Positions 33,872-42,151 of a stretch of 64,000 nucleotides of DNA are shown here, one piece after another. How positions within the stretch are numbered: the stretch's first letter is position 1; every line of letters starts with the position of its first letter. The stretch comes from Streptomyces chattanoogensis (GTDB lineage: Bacteria > Actinomycetota > Actinomycetes > Streptomycetales > Streptomycetaceae). The notes under the pieces were generated by a model. The model worked only from the letters and a program-made list of their open reading frames with translations. It made no database searches and was not told where the DNA came from. The DNA is taken from NCBI RefSeq assembly GCF_001294335.1, contig NZ_LGKG01000154.1, positions 4,657 through 68,656 on the forward strand, in the 5' to 3' direction. The translations under genes and the position numbers were made by a program.

Positions 33872-34450
33872 ATGACAACTCGGGTGATGTTGATCTCACC
33901 GGCCGCGGGTTTGGCGCAGCGCGAGGTCCGTTTCGACGACGACGGGCCGCTGGGCGAGGCCGGTGTGCGGCGGGCCCGCGCCACGGCCGGGACCTGGCCG
34001 GCCGCGGACCGGATCGTGATCTCGCCCTCCGTCCGGTGCCGTCGTACCGCCGAGGAGCTCGGACTGCCGGCGGACCCCGCGCCCGAGCCGGGGCCGCCGG
34101 GCTGTGCGATGGGCCGCTGGCGGGGGCGGACGCTGGCCGAGGTGGCCGGCGCCGAGGCGGAGGCGGTGTCCGCCTGGCTGTCGGACCCCGGTTTTGCGGG
34201 GCACGGCGGGGAGTCGCTGCGTGAGCTGTGCGTACGGACCGAGGCCTGGCTCGCGGGTCTGGCCGCCACGTCCGGGCGTGTCCTGGCGGTGGTGGAGGTG
34301 GATGTGGTGCGCGCCGCCGTGGTGGCCGCCCTGGGGGTACCGGCGGAGACCTTCTGGCGCCTGGATGTTCCGCCGCTCACCGTGACCGAGCTCAGCGGCC
34401 GGGGCGGGCGCTGGAACCTGGGGCTGGGGCGGGCGCCGCGCCTGGGCTGA
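33872..34450 (+). CDS. Histidine-phosphatase-like protein without catalytic histidines
   Basis: A 192-residue protein of the phosphoglycerate-mutase/CobC fold. RFDDDGPLGEAGVRRARATAG and IVISPSVRCRRTAEELGL are clear fold markers. The N-terminal RHG motif is replaced (VMLISPAAGLAQRE), and the second catalytic-His strand reads VVEVDVVRAAVVAAL instead of VSHGxVIR, so both catalytic histidines are absent. It is divergent from the B12-riboswitch-controlled cbtBA operon, suggesting a cobalt/cobamide link, perhaps as a binding or regulatory pseudo-enzyme. ATG 33872 is preceded by GAGG; GTG 33857 is an alternative. Confidence 0.85.
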   Translation: MTTRVMLISPAAGLAQREVRFDDDGPLGEAGVRRARATAGTWPAADRIVISPSVRCRRTAEELGLPADPAPEPGPPGCAMGRWRGRTLAEVAGAEAEAVSAWLSDPGFAGHGGESLRELCVRTEAWLAGLAATSGRVLAVVEVDVVRAAVVAALGVPAETFWRLDVPPLTVTELSGRGGRWNLGLGRAPRLG

Positions 34451-34637
34451 CCGGGCCGGGCCGGCCCTTGCGTCAGGCGTCAGGGCTGACTGCCGGGCCC
34501 GCTCGCCCCGCTCGGCCCGTCGTCTCCACGGAAACCCGTCCCTCCATCTACACATAAAGGCGACATAAGCGCAGAATAAAGAGAGCGGTTCCCATGCCGC
34601 GATTCGGCCAGGCTTGTGAACGAAGGAGGCGAGTCGG

Positions 34638-35078
34638 ATGGCCGACCTCTCGCACCAAAGGGGCACTCTCGCGGGTCACCCCGACGTTACTGAGATGAGG
34701 GAGCGCTACGAGCGTGTTCTCGGCGGGCGTGATGTGATCCTCGTGGACGGGCCGGTGTTCCTGGTCGGCCTGTACTGCGCCGTATCACCATTCATCGTCC
34801 ACTTCGCGGCCACGCAGCCCGCTCTGCTGATGCACAACCTGATCCTCGGCATCGCCATCGCGCTGCTGGCGGTCGGGTTCACCGTCGCGCCGGCCCGGAT
34901 GTACGGCCTGAGCGGCGCGATGTGTGCGATGGGCGTGTGGATGATCGTGTCGCCGTGGATCGTCGGCACCGGCCCGGACGCGGGGGTGATCTGGAACAAC
35001 ATCGTGATCGGGGCCCTTACGTTCCTGCTGGGGGCGATGTGCATCGGTGTGGCTGCGAAGAGCCGCCGCGAGACATGA
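34638..35078 (+). CDS. SPW-repeat membrane protein
   Basis: A 146-residue protein with four membrane helices arranged as two SPW repeats: LVGLYCAVSPFIVHF (first, Phe for Trp) and AMGVWMIVSPWIVG (second). The hydrophilic N-terminus ends in MRERYERVLGGRDVILVDGPV. ATG 34638 follows AGGAGG at 8 nt. The role of SPW proteins is unknown; they are common in the cell membrane of actinomycetes and bacilli. A hairpin terminator follows. Confidence 0.88.
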   Translation: MADLSHQRGTLAGHPDVTEMRERYERVLGGRDVILVDGPVFLVGLYCAVSPFIVHFAATQPALLMHNLILGIAIALLAVGFTVAPARMYGLSGAMCAMGVWMIVSPWIVGTGPDAGVIWNNIVIGALTFLLGAMCIGVAAKSRRET

Positions 35079-35105
35079 GGCATACCTGCAGGAGCAGGTG
35101 ACAGA

Positions 35106-35148
35106 CGGCCGGCCCGCTCGCCCTTACCGAGGGTGGGTGGGCCGGCCG
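35106..35148. terminator. Hairpin terminator
   Basis: CGGCCGGCCC (35106-35115) pairs with GGGCCGGCCG (35139-35148). It lies after the SPW gene and overlaps the 3' end of the convergent 69-residue gene. Confidence 0.6.
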
Positions 35149-35333
35149 CCGTCCGGGGCCAGGAGATGCCCGGAGACTCCGGCCAGCACCAGGCCGCCCG
35201 CCACCAGCAGGCCCTGCCCCAGCGCGATGCCGGCACCCAGGCCGCCGAGTGCCGCGGTCAGCAGCAGCCAGGCGGTGCCCCGCCTCAACTGCCCGGCGCG
35301 GTCGCCGAGTTGGCGGTCGTCGTCGCAGGACAC
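35124..35333 (-). CDS. Small hypothetical membrane protein
   Basis: A 69-residue protein starting at GTG 35333, with AGGAGGGAGG about 9 nt upstream. After a charged N-terminus (MSCDDDRQLGDRAGQLRRG) come two membrane helices, TAWLLLTAALGGLGAGIALG and GLLVAGGLVLAGVSGHLLA. No family is recognised. It is divergent from the O-methyltransferase with the palindrome TTAGGGTTCCCTAA between them. Confidence 0.7.
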   Translation of the reverse strand: MSCDDDRQLGDRAGQLRRGTAWLLLTAALGGLGAGIALGQGLLVAGGLVLAGVSGHLLAPDGGRPTHPR

Positions 35334-35418
35334 GGGGCGTTCCTCCCTCCTGGAGCGGCCCGGCGGCCGTGTCGTACGGGCGGATTCCGGGGGCCATTGC
35401 CCGGGTGATCCAGAGAAC

Positions 35419-35432
35419 TTAGGGTTCCCTAA
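35419..35432. promoter_or_regulatory. Palindrome between divergent genes
   Basis: TTAGGG-TT-CCCTAA, 6-bp perfect arms, about 86 bp upstream of the small membrane protein start and 122 bp before the methyltransferase. It resembles a shortened iron box but lacks its 19-bp layout, so the binder is unknown. Confidence 0.4.
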
Positions 35433-35554
35433 TAAAGGGTGCGTGCGGTATCAGAACGACCGCGACGCCACAGGCGTTGTTGTGCCCTGTGCAGCCCCGC
35501 CCGTAACCCAGCAAGCCCTGCCCGTAAGGCCGTTGAGCAGAGAGGTGTTCCCCG

Positions 35555-36619
35555 ATGTCCCCTGAGAACCGGTCCTTCCCGTCCCCTGAGAGCCAGTCGC
35601 CGGACCAGGCCCGCGGGGTGCTGACCCGGATCGCCTACGGAGCCATGGCGGCGCAGGCGGTGGGCGCCGCCGCCCGTTTCCGGATCGCCGACCTGATCGG
35701 CGACGGTGAGCGTACGGCGGACGAACTGGCGGCGGACTGCGTGGTCCGGTCCGAGGCCATGGGCCGCTTACTGAGAGCGCTGGCCGGGCTGGGGCTGCTG
35801 GCCGAGAACACCCCGGGGCGGTTCGCGCTCACCCCGGCCGGGGCCCTGCTGCGCAGTGACGGGCCGGAGTCGCTGCACTCCTTCATACGGATGTTCACCG
35901 ACCCCGCCATGCTCAGAGCCTGGGAGCACCTGGATGACAGCCTGCGGACCGGCGAGCCGGCCTTCGACGCGGTCTTCGGCAAGGACTTCTTCGGCTATCT
36001 CGCCGAGGATCCGGAACTCTCCGCCGAGTTCAATGCCGCGATGGGCCAGGCCACCCGCGATACGGCGGCGCTGGTGCCGGGGGCCTTCGACTTCGGCCGC
36101 TTCACGACGGTGGCCGACATCGGAGGGGGCGACGGCACGCTCCTCGCCGCGATCCTGACGGCGCATCCGTCGCTGCACGGCATCGTCTTCGACCTCAGGG
36201 AGGGGCTCGCCCAGGCCCCGGACAACCTGGCGCGGCACGGGGTCGAGGGCCGTACGTCCCTGGTGAGCGGGGACTTCTTCACCACGGCTCCCGAGGGCGC
36301 CGACCTGTATCTCCTCAAGAGCGTGATCCACGACTGGAACGACGAGCAGTGCACGGACATCCTCCGGCACTGCCGGCGGGCCGTCCCGGACCACGGCGGG
36401 CTGCTGATCATCGAGCCGGTGCTGCCGCCCGTCGTGGACCCCGCGGCCGACGGCCTCGCCTATATCGTCGACCTCAACATGCTGGTCAACGTCGGGGGCC
36501 GGGAGCGCACCCGGGACGACTTCGAGCGGCTGTGCAGGGGTGCGGGCTTCGCGCTGCGGTCCGTGACGCCGCTGCCCGGCCCCAGCCGCTTCTCCCTGAT
36601 CGAGGCCGAGCCGGTGTGA
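35555..36619 (+). CDS. O-methyltransferase, COMT-like (methyltransferase family 2)
   Basis: A 354-residue SAM-dependent O-methyltransferase of the type used in secondary metabolism. The N-terminal winged-helix dimerisation domain includes ARFRIADLIGDGERTADELAADCVVRSEAMGRLLRALAGLGLL. The catalytic domain has TVADIGGGDGTLLAAIL (SAM motif I), LLKSVIHDWNDEQCTDILRHCRRA with the catalytic His-Asp pair, and LLIIEPVLP. ATG 35555 is supported by GAGAGAGG upstream. No polyketide or peptide synthase adjoins it, so its substrate (probably a phenolic hydroxyl) is unknown. Confidence 0.92.
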   Translation: MSPENRSFPSPESQSPDQARGVLTRIAYGAMAAQAVGAAARFRIADLIGDGERTADELAADCVVRSEAMGRLLRALAGLGLLAENTPGRFALTPAGALLRSDGPESLHSFIRMFTDPAMLRAWEHLDDSLRTGEPAFDAVFGKDFFGYLAEDPELSAEFNAAMGQATRDTAALVPGAFDFGRFTTVADIGGGDGTLLAAILTAHPSLHGIVFDLREGLAQAPDNLARHGVEGRTSLVSGDFFTTAPEGADLYLLKSVIHDWNDEQCTDILRHCRRAVPDHGGLLIIEPVLPPVVDPAADGLAYIVDLNMLVNVGGRERTRDDFERLCRGAGFALRSVTPLPGPSRFSLIEAEPV

Positions 36620-36778
36620 TGCCGACCGGCGCCGGGCCGCTGTGAGGCGCGGCGGGCGGGGCCGACGGGGCGGGCGGGGCGTGCGGAAGGGTCGCACATT
36701 GGGTTAAATCGATTCTGTGGGCAGTGGCCCGCCGGACGACCGGCCCGCCGGACCGCCCGCCCCGGGAGGGAGTGCCCG

Positions 36779-38605
36779 GTGACCGTTCCGCACGTCGACG
36801 ATCACGAAGACTTCGACGATGCCGACCGCGGCTTTATCGCACCCCTCCACCCGCCCGAGGTCGTGACGGCGGACGGACGGGTGGTCTGGGACGCCGAGGC
36901 ATACAGCTTCCTGGCCGGAAACTGCCCCGACACAGCGCACGAGAGCCTGTGGCGGCAGGGCCGGCTGGTCAGCCGGCAGGGCCTGTACGAGGTGACGGAC
37001 GGCATCTATCAGGTGCGTGGTCTGGACCTGTCCAATATGACGCTGGTCGAGGGCGATCACGGCGTTCTCGTCATCGACCCGCTCGCCTCCGCCGAGACCG
37101 CGGCCGCCGCGCTGGAGCTCTACCGCAAACACCGCGGGGACCGTCCGGTCACCGGCCTGATCTACACCCACTCGCACCCGGACCACTTCGGCGGCGGCCG
37201 GGGCGTCCTGCCGCACGGCCACGGCACCGCGCCGGTCCTCGCGCCCGCCGGTTTCCTGGAGCACGCCGTCAGCGACACCGTGTACGCGGGGACGGCGATG
37301 TCCCGGCGCGCCGTCTACATGTACGGCTCGGGGCTCCCCAGCGGCCCGGCCGGCCAGATCGGCTGCGGTCTCGGTGCCGCCATGTCCACCGGTACCGTCA
37401 CCCTCATCCCGCCGACCGTGGACGTCACCCGTACCGGCCAGGAGGAGATCGTCGACGGGGTGCAGATCGTCTTCCAGCTCACCCCGGGCACCGAGGCGCC
37501 CGCGGAGATGAACTTCTTCTTCCCGGCCCACCAGGCGCTGTGCATGGCCGAGAACGCCACCCACACCATGCACAACATCCTGACCCTGCGCGGCGCGGCC
37601 GTCCGCGACGCCCGGAACTGGTCCCGCTATCTCAACGAGGCGTTGGCGCTGTTCGGCACCGACGCGGAGATCGCCTTCGCCTCGCACCACTGGCCGACCT
37701 GGGGCAACGAGCGGATCCGCCGTCTGCTGGCGAACCAGCGCGATCTGTACGCGTATCTGCACGACCAGACGCTCCGGCTGCTCAACCAGGGTCTGACCGG
37801 CACCGAGATCGCCGAGGAGCTGCGGCTGCCGCCGGGCCTGGAGCGGTCCTGGGCCGGGCACGGCTACTACGGCTCGCTCAGCCATAACGTCAAGGCGATC
37901 TATCAGCGTTACATGGGCTGGTTCGACGGGAATCCGGCGCATCTGTGGGAGCATCCGCCGGCCGAGCTGGCCCGGCGGTACGTCGATGCCCTGGGCGGCG
38001 TGGACGCCACCGTCGAGGCCGGGAAGCGGTACGCGGACGGCGGCGACCTCCGTTTCGCGGCCACCCTGCTCAACCACGCGGTGTTCGCCGAGCCGGGGCA
38101 CGTCGCCGCCCGCCAGGAGCTCGCCGCCGTCTACGACCGGCTGGGCCACGGCTGCGAGAACGGCACCTGGCGCAACTTCTATCTGACCGGTGCCATGGAA
38201 CTGCGCGGCACCCCCGCCGCCGTACGGGTGGACACCACCCACCCGGAGATGGCCGGGGCGCTGACCGTCGACCAGCTCCTCGATTCGCTCGCCATCCGCA
38301 TCGACGGCCCCCGGGCCTGGACGGCCGCCCGCACCTTCGACTGGTACCTGGCCGACGAGGACCGCACCTGGCATCTGACCCTCTCCAACGGGGCGCTCAC
38401 CCACCTCAGTTCGCCGGGCCCGCCGAACGCCGCCCCGGAGCGCCGCCCGGATCTGACCCTCACCCTCACCAAGCCCCAGCTGCTGGACCTCCTCGCGGGC
38501 CGGGGTGCGGCCGGCGTCGGACAGGAGGGCGAGGCGGGCGCGCTGAACGAGCTGCTCGGGCTGCTCGGCGATGCCGTCCCCGACTTCCCGATCGTGACGC
38601 CGTGA
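36779..38605 (+). CDS. Alkyl/aryl sulfatase (SdsA1-like metallo-beta-lactamase fold)
   Basis: A 608-residue enzyme hydrolysing sulfate esters of primary or secondary alkyl chains. The zinc site is THSHPDHFGG near residues 130-139, followed by AENATHTMHN and SHHWPTWGN, as in SdsA1. A dimerisation domain (YQRYMGWFDGNPAHLWEHPPAELARRYVDALGG) and a C-terminal SCP2-like lipid-binding domain (from about residue 490) complete the family layout. GTG 36779 is the start. There is no signal peptide, so it is probably cytoplasmic and active on imported surfactant-like sulfates. Confidence 0.93.
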   Translation: MTVPHVDDHEDFDDADRGFIAPLHPPEVVTADGRVVWDAEAYSFLAGNCPDTAHESLWRQGRLVSRQGLYEVTDGIYQVRGLDLSNMTLVEGDHGVLVIDPLASAETAAAALELYRKHRGDRPVTGLIYTHSHPDHFGGGRGVLPHGHGTAPVLAPAGFLEHAVSDTVYAGTAMSRRAVYMYGSGLPSGPAGQIGCGLGAAMSTGTVTLIPPTVDVTRTGQEEIVDGVQIVFQLTPGTEAPAEMNFFFPAHQALCMAENATHTMHNILTLRGAAVRDARNWSRYLNEALALFGTDAEIAFASHHWPTWGNERIRRLLANQRDLYAYLHDQTLRLLNQGLTGTEIAEELRLPPGLERSWAGHGYYGSLSHNVKAIYQRYMGWFDGNPAHLWEHPPAELARRYVDALGGVDATVEAGKRYADGGDLRFAATLLNHAVFAEPGHVAARQELAAVYDRLGHGCENGTWRNFYLTGAMELRGTPAAVRVDTTHPEMAGALTVDQLLDSLAIRIDGPRAWTAARTFDWYLADEDRTWHLTLSNGALTHLSSPGPPNAAPERRPDLTLTLTKPQLLDLLAGRGAAGVGQEGEAGALNELLGLLGDAVPDFPIVTP

Positions 38606-38675
38606 CGGGCATGCCCCGGTGCATCAGGAACCGGCCGGCAGCGGACGCCGAAGGGGAGGAGACCGCCCTCGCGTC

Positions 38676-38694
38676 TTAGGTTAGGCTTGCCTAA
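38676..38694 (+). promoter_or_regulatory. Iron box (DmdR/IdeR operator)
   Basis: TTAGGTTAGGCTTGCCTAA, a 19-bp match to the actinobacterial iron-box consensus TTAGGTTAGGCTnnCCTAA. It lies 26 bp before the EntA-like GTG start, so this transcript should be repressed by iron-loaded DmdR. Confidence 0.88.
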
Positions 38695-38720
38695 GTTTAT
38701 TCGAGGCGAGGGGATGCGGC

Positions 38721-39443
38721 GTGTGGGATTCCGAGCTGTCCGGGCGGACGGCGCTGGTCACCGGCGCCGGGCGGGGCATCGGTGAGGCCGTGGCGCGACT
38801 GCTGGCCGAGGAGGGCGCGCGGGTGATCGCCGTGGACCGGGACGCGCACGGCATAGCCGCCCTGGAGGCCGGGTACGGGCGCGCGCGGATCACCGCCCGC
38901 GCCGTCGACATCACCGACCGCACGGCCGTCGACGCCCTGGTGGACGACGCCGAACGCACCGTCGGCCCGCTGGACATCCTCGTCAACGTGGCCGGTGTGC
39001 TGCGGACCGCGTCCGTCGTCGACCTCACCGACCAGGACTGGGACGACACCTTCGCCGTCAACACCACCGGCGTCTTCCGGATCTCCCGCGCCGTGGCCCG
39101 CAGAATGACCGCCCGCCGGTCCGGCAGCATCATCACCGTGGGCTCCCACGCGGTGGGCGTACCACGGGCCGGGCTGGCCGCGTACGCCGCGTCCAAGGCC
39201 GCCGCGACCCTCTTCACCAAATCCCTCGGCCTGGAACTGGCGGGCAGCGGAGTGCGCTGCAACGTGGTGTCCCCCGGCTGCACTTACGGGGACCACCAGG
39301 CCCCGCACCTCGACACCCCCCTCGGCCGGATCGCCGAACCCCTCGACATCGCCGAGGCCGTCGCCTTTCTCGTCTCCGACCGCGCCCGCCACATCACCAT
39401 GCACGACCTCTACGTCGACGGCGGCGCGACGCAGTACGCCTGA
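38721..39443 (+). CDS. EntA-like SDR (2,3-dihydro-2,3-dihydroxybenzoate dehydrogenase), shortened
   Basis: A 240-residue SDR with [40 protein letters not shown] and the EntA-like ending [39 protein letters not shown]. EntA makes 2,3-dihydroxybenzoate for catecholate siderophores. The substrate-loop region after SPG is short ([20 protein letters not shown]), apparently missing about 20 residues relative to EntA, which may affect activity. The iron box upstream fits a siderophore role. A lone NRPS condensation domain follows 63 bp later; no EntB, C or E genes are in the window. Confidence 0.85.
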   Translation: MWDSELSGRTALVTGAGRGIGEAVARLLAEEGARVIAVDRDAHGIAALEAGYGRARITARAVDITDRTAVDALVDDAERTVGPLDILVNVAGVLRTASVVDLTDQDWDDTFAVNTTGVFRISRAVARRMTARRSGSIITVGSHAVGVPRAGLAAYAASKAAATLFTKSLGLELAGSGVRCNVVSPGCTYGDHQAPHLDTPLGRIAEPLDIAEAVAFLVSDRARHITMHDLYVDGGATQYA

Positions 39444-39506
39444 CCGGGCGTCGTCCCCGTACCCCACCGCATCTCCTCGCTCCCCCTACCGGCGAAAGGC
39501 CCCTCG

Positions 39507-40832
39507 ATGGTGCGCCCCCTCTCCGTTCCGCTCACCGCCGCCCAGCTCGCCCTCTGGCACGCACAGGCCCGCGACCCGGACAGCCCCGCCCACACCCTCG
39601 CGGCCTGCGTCGAGATCCACGGCCCGCTCGACCCCGTGCGCTTCGCCGAGGCGCTGCACCGGACCGTCGGCGAGACCGACGCGCTGCGCGTCCGCATCGA
39701 GGAAACGCCCGACGGGCCACGGCAGTTCCCGCTCGAGATCGAGGCGCCCGGACACGGCTTCGCGCTGCACGCCGCCGGCCTGCTCGACCTGGGAGACCCG
39801 GACGCGGTGGCCCACGCCTGGATGCGCGACGACCTCGCCCGCCCCTTCGATCTCGCCGGCGGCCCGCTCTTCCGCAACGCCCTCTTCCAGGTCGGCGAGC
39901 GCCGCTGGCTGTGGTACCAGCGCGTCCATCACCTCGCCCTCGACACCTACGGCTTCGGGCTCGTCGTACGCCGCGTCGCCGCCCTCTACACCACTCTCGC
40001 CGCGGGGGAGGAGCCCGGCCCCAGCCCCTTCGGGCGGCTCGCGGACCTGGCCGCCGAGGAAGCCGCGTACCGGGCGAGCGCGGCATACGACACCGACCGC
40101 GCCCACTGGCGCCACGCCTTCGCCGACCGCCCCCAGGCCCCCACCCTCGCCGGACGCACCGCCCCCGCCGTGCGCACCGCGCTGCGCACCACCGCCTGGC
40201 TCGGCACCGAACTCACCGAGCGGATCGACGCCCTGGCCGGGGCCGTCCGCGCCACCTGGCCCGACGTCCTCATCGCCACCCAGGCGCGCTACGTCGCCGA
40301 GGTCACCCGCAGCCCCGAGGTCGTCCTCGGCCTCCCGATGCGCGGCCGGATGGGCGCCACGGCGCTCCGCGTCCCCGGCACCGTCGGCAATGTCCTGCCG
40401 CTGCGGCTGTCCGTACCCCCGGAGGCGACCTTCGCCGACCTCACCCGCCAGGTGGTCCTCGGCATCCGCGCCGCCCGCCGCCACCAGCGCTACCGCCACG
40501 AGGACATCCGCCGCGACCTCGGCCTGCCCGCCACGGGACGCCCCCTGACCGGACCAGGCATCCACCTCATGCTCTGCGACGACGCCCCCGCCTTCGCCGG
40601 CGCACCGTCCGACATCCACCAGCTCTCCGCCGGCGCCGTCGACGATCTCACCCTCACCCTCCACCGCCGCACCGGCGACCCCGGCCTGCGGATCGACCAC
40701 GACGCCAACCCCACCGTGTACGGGGAACAGGAACTCGCCGCCCACCAGGACCGTTTCCTGGACCTGCTCGGCCGTGTCGCGGACGCGGACCCGCATGCGG
40801 CGGCTGCCCCGGGGCGTCTCGTGGAGCACTGA
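39507..40832 (+). CDS. Stand-alone NRPS condensation domain protein
   Basis: A 441-residue condensation domain. LTAAQLALWHAQARDPDSPAHT is the opening C1-like motif, VHHLALDTYGF is the catalytic HHxxxD motif, and GNVLPLRLSVPPEATFADL and RHEDIRRDLGL are late motifs. It ends where an adenylation domain would normally begin in EntF/DhbF-type synthetases, with no carrier protein or A domain. Following an EntA-like gene under an iron box, it resembles the first domain of a catecholate siderophore synthetase, either truncated or acting in trans. ATG 39507 is preceded by AAAGG. Confidence 0.9.
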   Translation: MVRPLSVPLTAAQLALWHAQARDPDSPAHTLAACVEIHGPLDPVRFAEALHRTVGETDALRVRIEETPDGPRQFPLEIEAPGHGFALHAAGLLDLGDPDAVAHAWMRDDLARPFDLAGGPLFRNALFQVGERRWLWYQRVHHLALDTYGFGLVVRRVAALYTTLAAGEEPGPSPFGRLADLAAEEAAYRASAAYDTDRAHWRHAFADRPQAPTLAGRTAPAVRTALRTTAWLGTELTERIDALAGAVRATWPDVLIATQARYVAEVTRSPEVVLGLPMRGRMGATALRVPGTVGNVLPLRLSVPPEATFADLTRQVVLGIRAARRHQRYRHEDIRRDLGLPATGRPLTGPGIHLMLCDDAPAFAGAPSDIHQLSAGAVDDLTLTLHRRTGDPGLRIDHDANPTVYGEQELAAHQDRFLDLLGRVADADPHAAAAPGRLVEH

Positions 40833-40946
40833 GACCCGGCTGCCGGGGCACCCCGGACCGCGCCGCCCCGCGGCCCCGGGCCGTCTGATGAACTGACGCC
40901 GGACAACACCGCCCCCGCCCGGCACGCCGGAAGGACCCCTCAGCCC

Positions 40947-42032
40947 ATGCCCGACCGCGACGACTGCGTACTCCTGCACACCGACGGCCGCGCCGGCCGC
41001 CTCACCCTCAACCGGCCGCACGCCCTCAACGCCCTCGACCACACCATGGTGCGCCGCATCGCCGCGGCCCTCGACGACTGGGAGCGGGACCCGGCGGTGA
41101 CCACCGTGGTGATCGGCGGGGCCGGTGGGCGCGGGCTGTGTGCCGGCGGTGACATCCGCGCCATCCATGACGACGTCCGCGCGGGCGGCGGGGCCGCGTC
41201 CCGGGCGTTCTGGCGCGACGAGTACCGGCTCAACGTACGGATCGCCCGCTACCCGAAGACCTGTGTCGCCCTGATGGACGGCATCGTGATGGGCGGCGGC
41301 GTCGGGGTCTCGGCGCACGGCGACGTACGGATCGTCACCGAACGTTCGCGGGTCGCCATGCCGGAGACCGGGATCGGCTTCGTCCCCGACGTGGGCGGGA
41401 CGTTCCTGCTCTCCCGTGCACCCGGCGAGCTGGGCACCCATCTCGCGCTCACCGGAGACCCGGCCGGCGCCGCCGACGCCCTGCTCTGCGGCCTCGCCGA
41501 CCACTTCGTGCCCGCCGCGCGGCTCCCGGAGTTCGCCACGGCGCTCTCCGGTGCCGACGTGACCGAGGCACTGCGCCGTCACGCCGCCCCCGTACCCGAC
41601 GGCGAACTGGCCGGGCACCGTTCCTGGATCGACGCCTGCTACGCCGCCGACTCGGTCGAGGAGATCGTCGCGCGCCTGGAGGACAGCGGCGAACAGGCCG
41701 CGAAGCAGGCGGCGGGAACCCTGCTGAGCCGGTCGCCCACGGCCCTGAAGGTCACCCTCGCCGCACTGCGCAGGGCCCGGACGCTCGGGTCGCTGGAGGA
41801 GGTCATGGACCAGGAGTACCGCGTCTCGTGCGCGGCGCTCGGCGGCCCCGATCTCGTCGAGGGCGTCCGCGCCCGGATCATCGACAAGGACCGCAACCCG
41901 CGCTGGTCCCCGGCGCTGCTGCGCGAGGTGTCCGATGCCGAAGTCGCCCGCCACTTCCTGCCGTTGGGGAACGAGGAGCTCGGTCTGGCCGCGGGGCGGA
42001 CGTCAACCTCGTCACAGCAAACCATCGGGTGA
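40947..42032 (+). CDS. Enoyl-CoA hydratase/3-hydroxyisobutyryl-CoA hydrolase family protein
   Basis: A 361-residue crotonase-fold enzyme. TLNRPHALNALDHTMV and LCAGGDIRAIHDD form the acyl-CoA oxyanion region. ALMDGIVMGGGVGVSAHGDVRIVTERSRVAMPETGIGFVPDVGGTFLL is the catalytic stretch; its Glu and Asp positions match HIBYL-CoA hydrolases of valine catabolism. The C-terminal ~100 residues (LLSRSPTALKVTLAALRRAR) are typical of that subfamily. ATG 40947 has AAGGA upstream. It follows the condensation-domain gene by 114 bp but has no obvious siderophore role. Confidence 0.9.
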   Translation: MPDRDDCVLLHTDGRAGRLTLNRPHALNALDHTMVRRIAAALDDWERDPAVTTVVIGGAGGRGLCAGGDIRAIHDDVRAGGGAASRAFWRDEYRLNVRIARYPKTCVALMDGIVMGGGVGVSAHGDVRIVTERSRVAMPETGIGFVPDVGGTFLLSRAPGELGTHLALTGDPAGAADALLCGLADHFVPAARLPEFATALSGADVTEALRRHAAPVPDGELAGHRSWIDACYAADSVEEIVARLEDSGEQAAKQAAGTLLSRSPTALKVTLAALRRARTLGSLEEVMDQEYRVSCAALGGPDLVEGVRARIIDKDRNPRWSPALLREVSDAEVARHFLPLGNEELGLAAGRTSTSSQQTIG

Positions 42033-42151
42033 TGCCCTGCCCCAGCGGCACCGACGGCCGGGCCCTGACTCCGCGGGCTCCTGGTGACGCCGATGGGCGA
42101 ACGGGTCCGTCACCGCCCCCTTCTTGCGGCCGCGTGGGGCAAACTGGGCCG

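Noticed and set aside
35419..35432. Iron box upstream of the O-methyltransferase
   Set aside because: Arms are too close (14 bp in total) and the TTAGGnTAGnCT layout of a DmdR/IdeR site is missing; the true iron box is at 38676.
39486..41954. An 822-residue minus-strand frame across the condensation-domain and enoyl-CoA hydratase genes
   Set aside because: It crosses two well-supported genes and their gap, with shadow composition and no motif.
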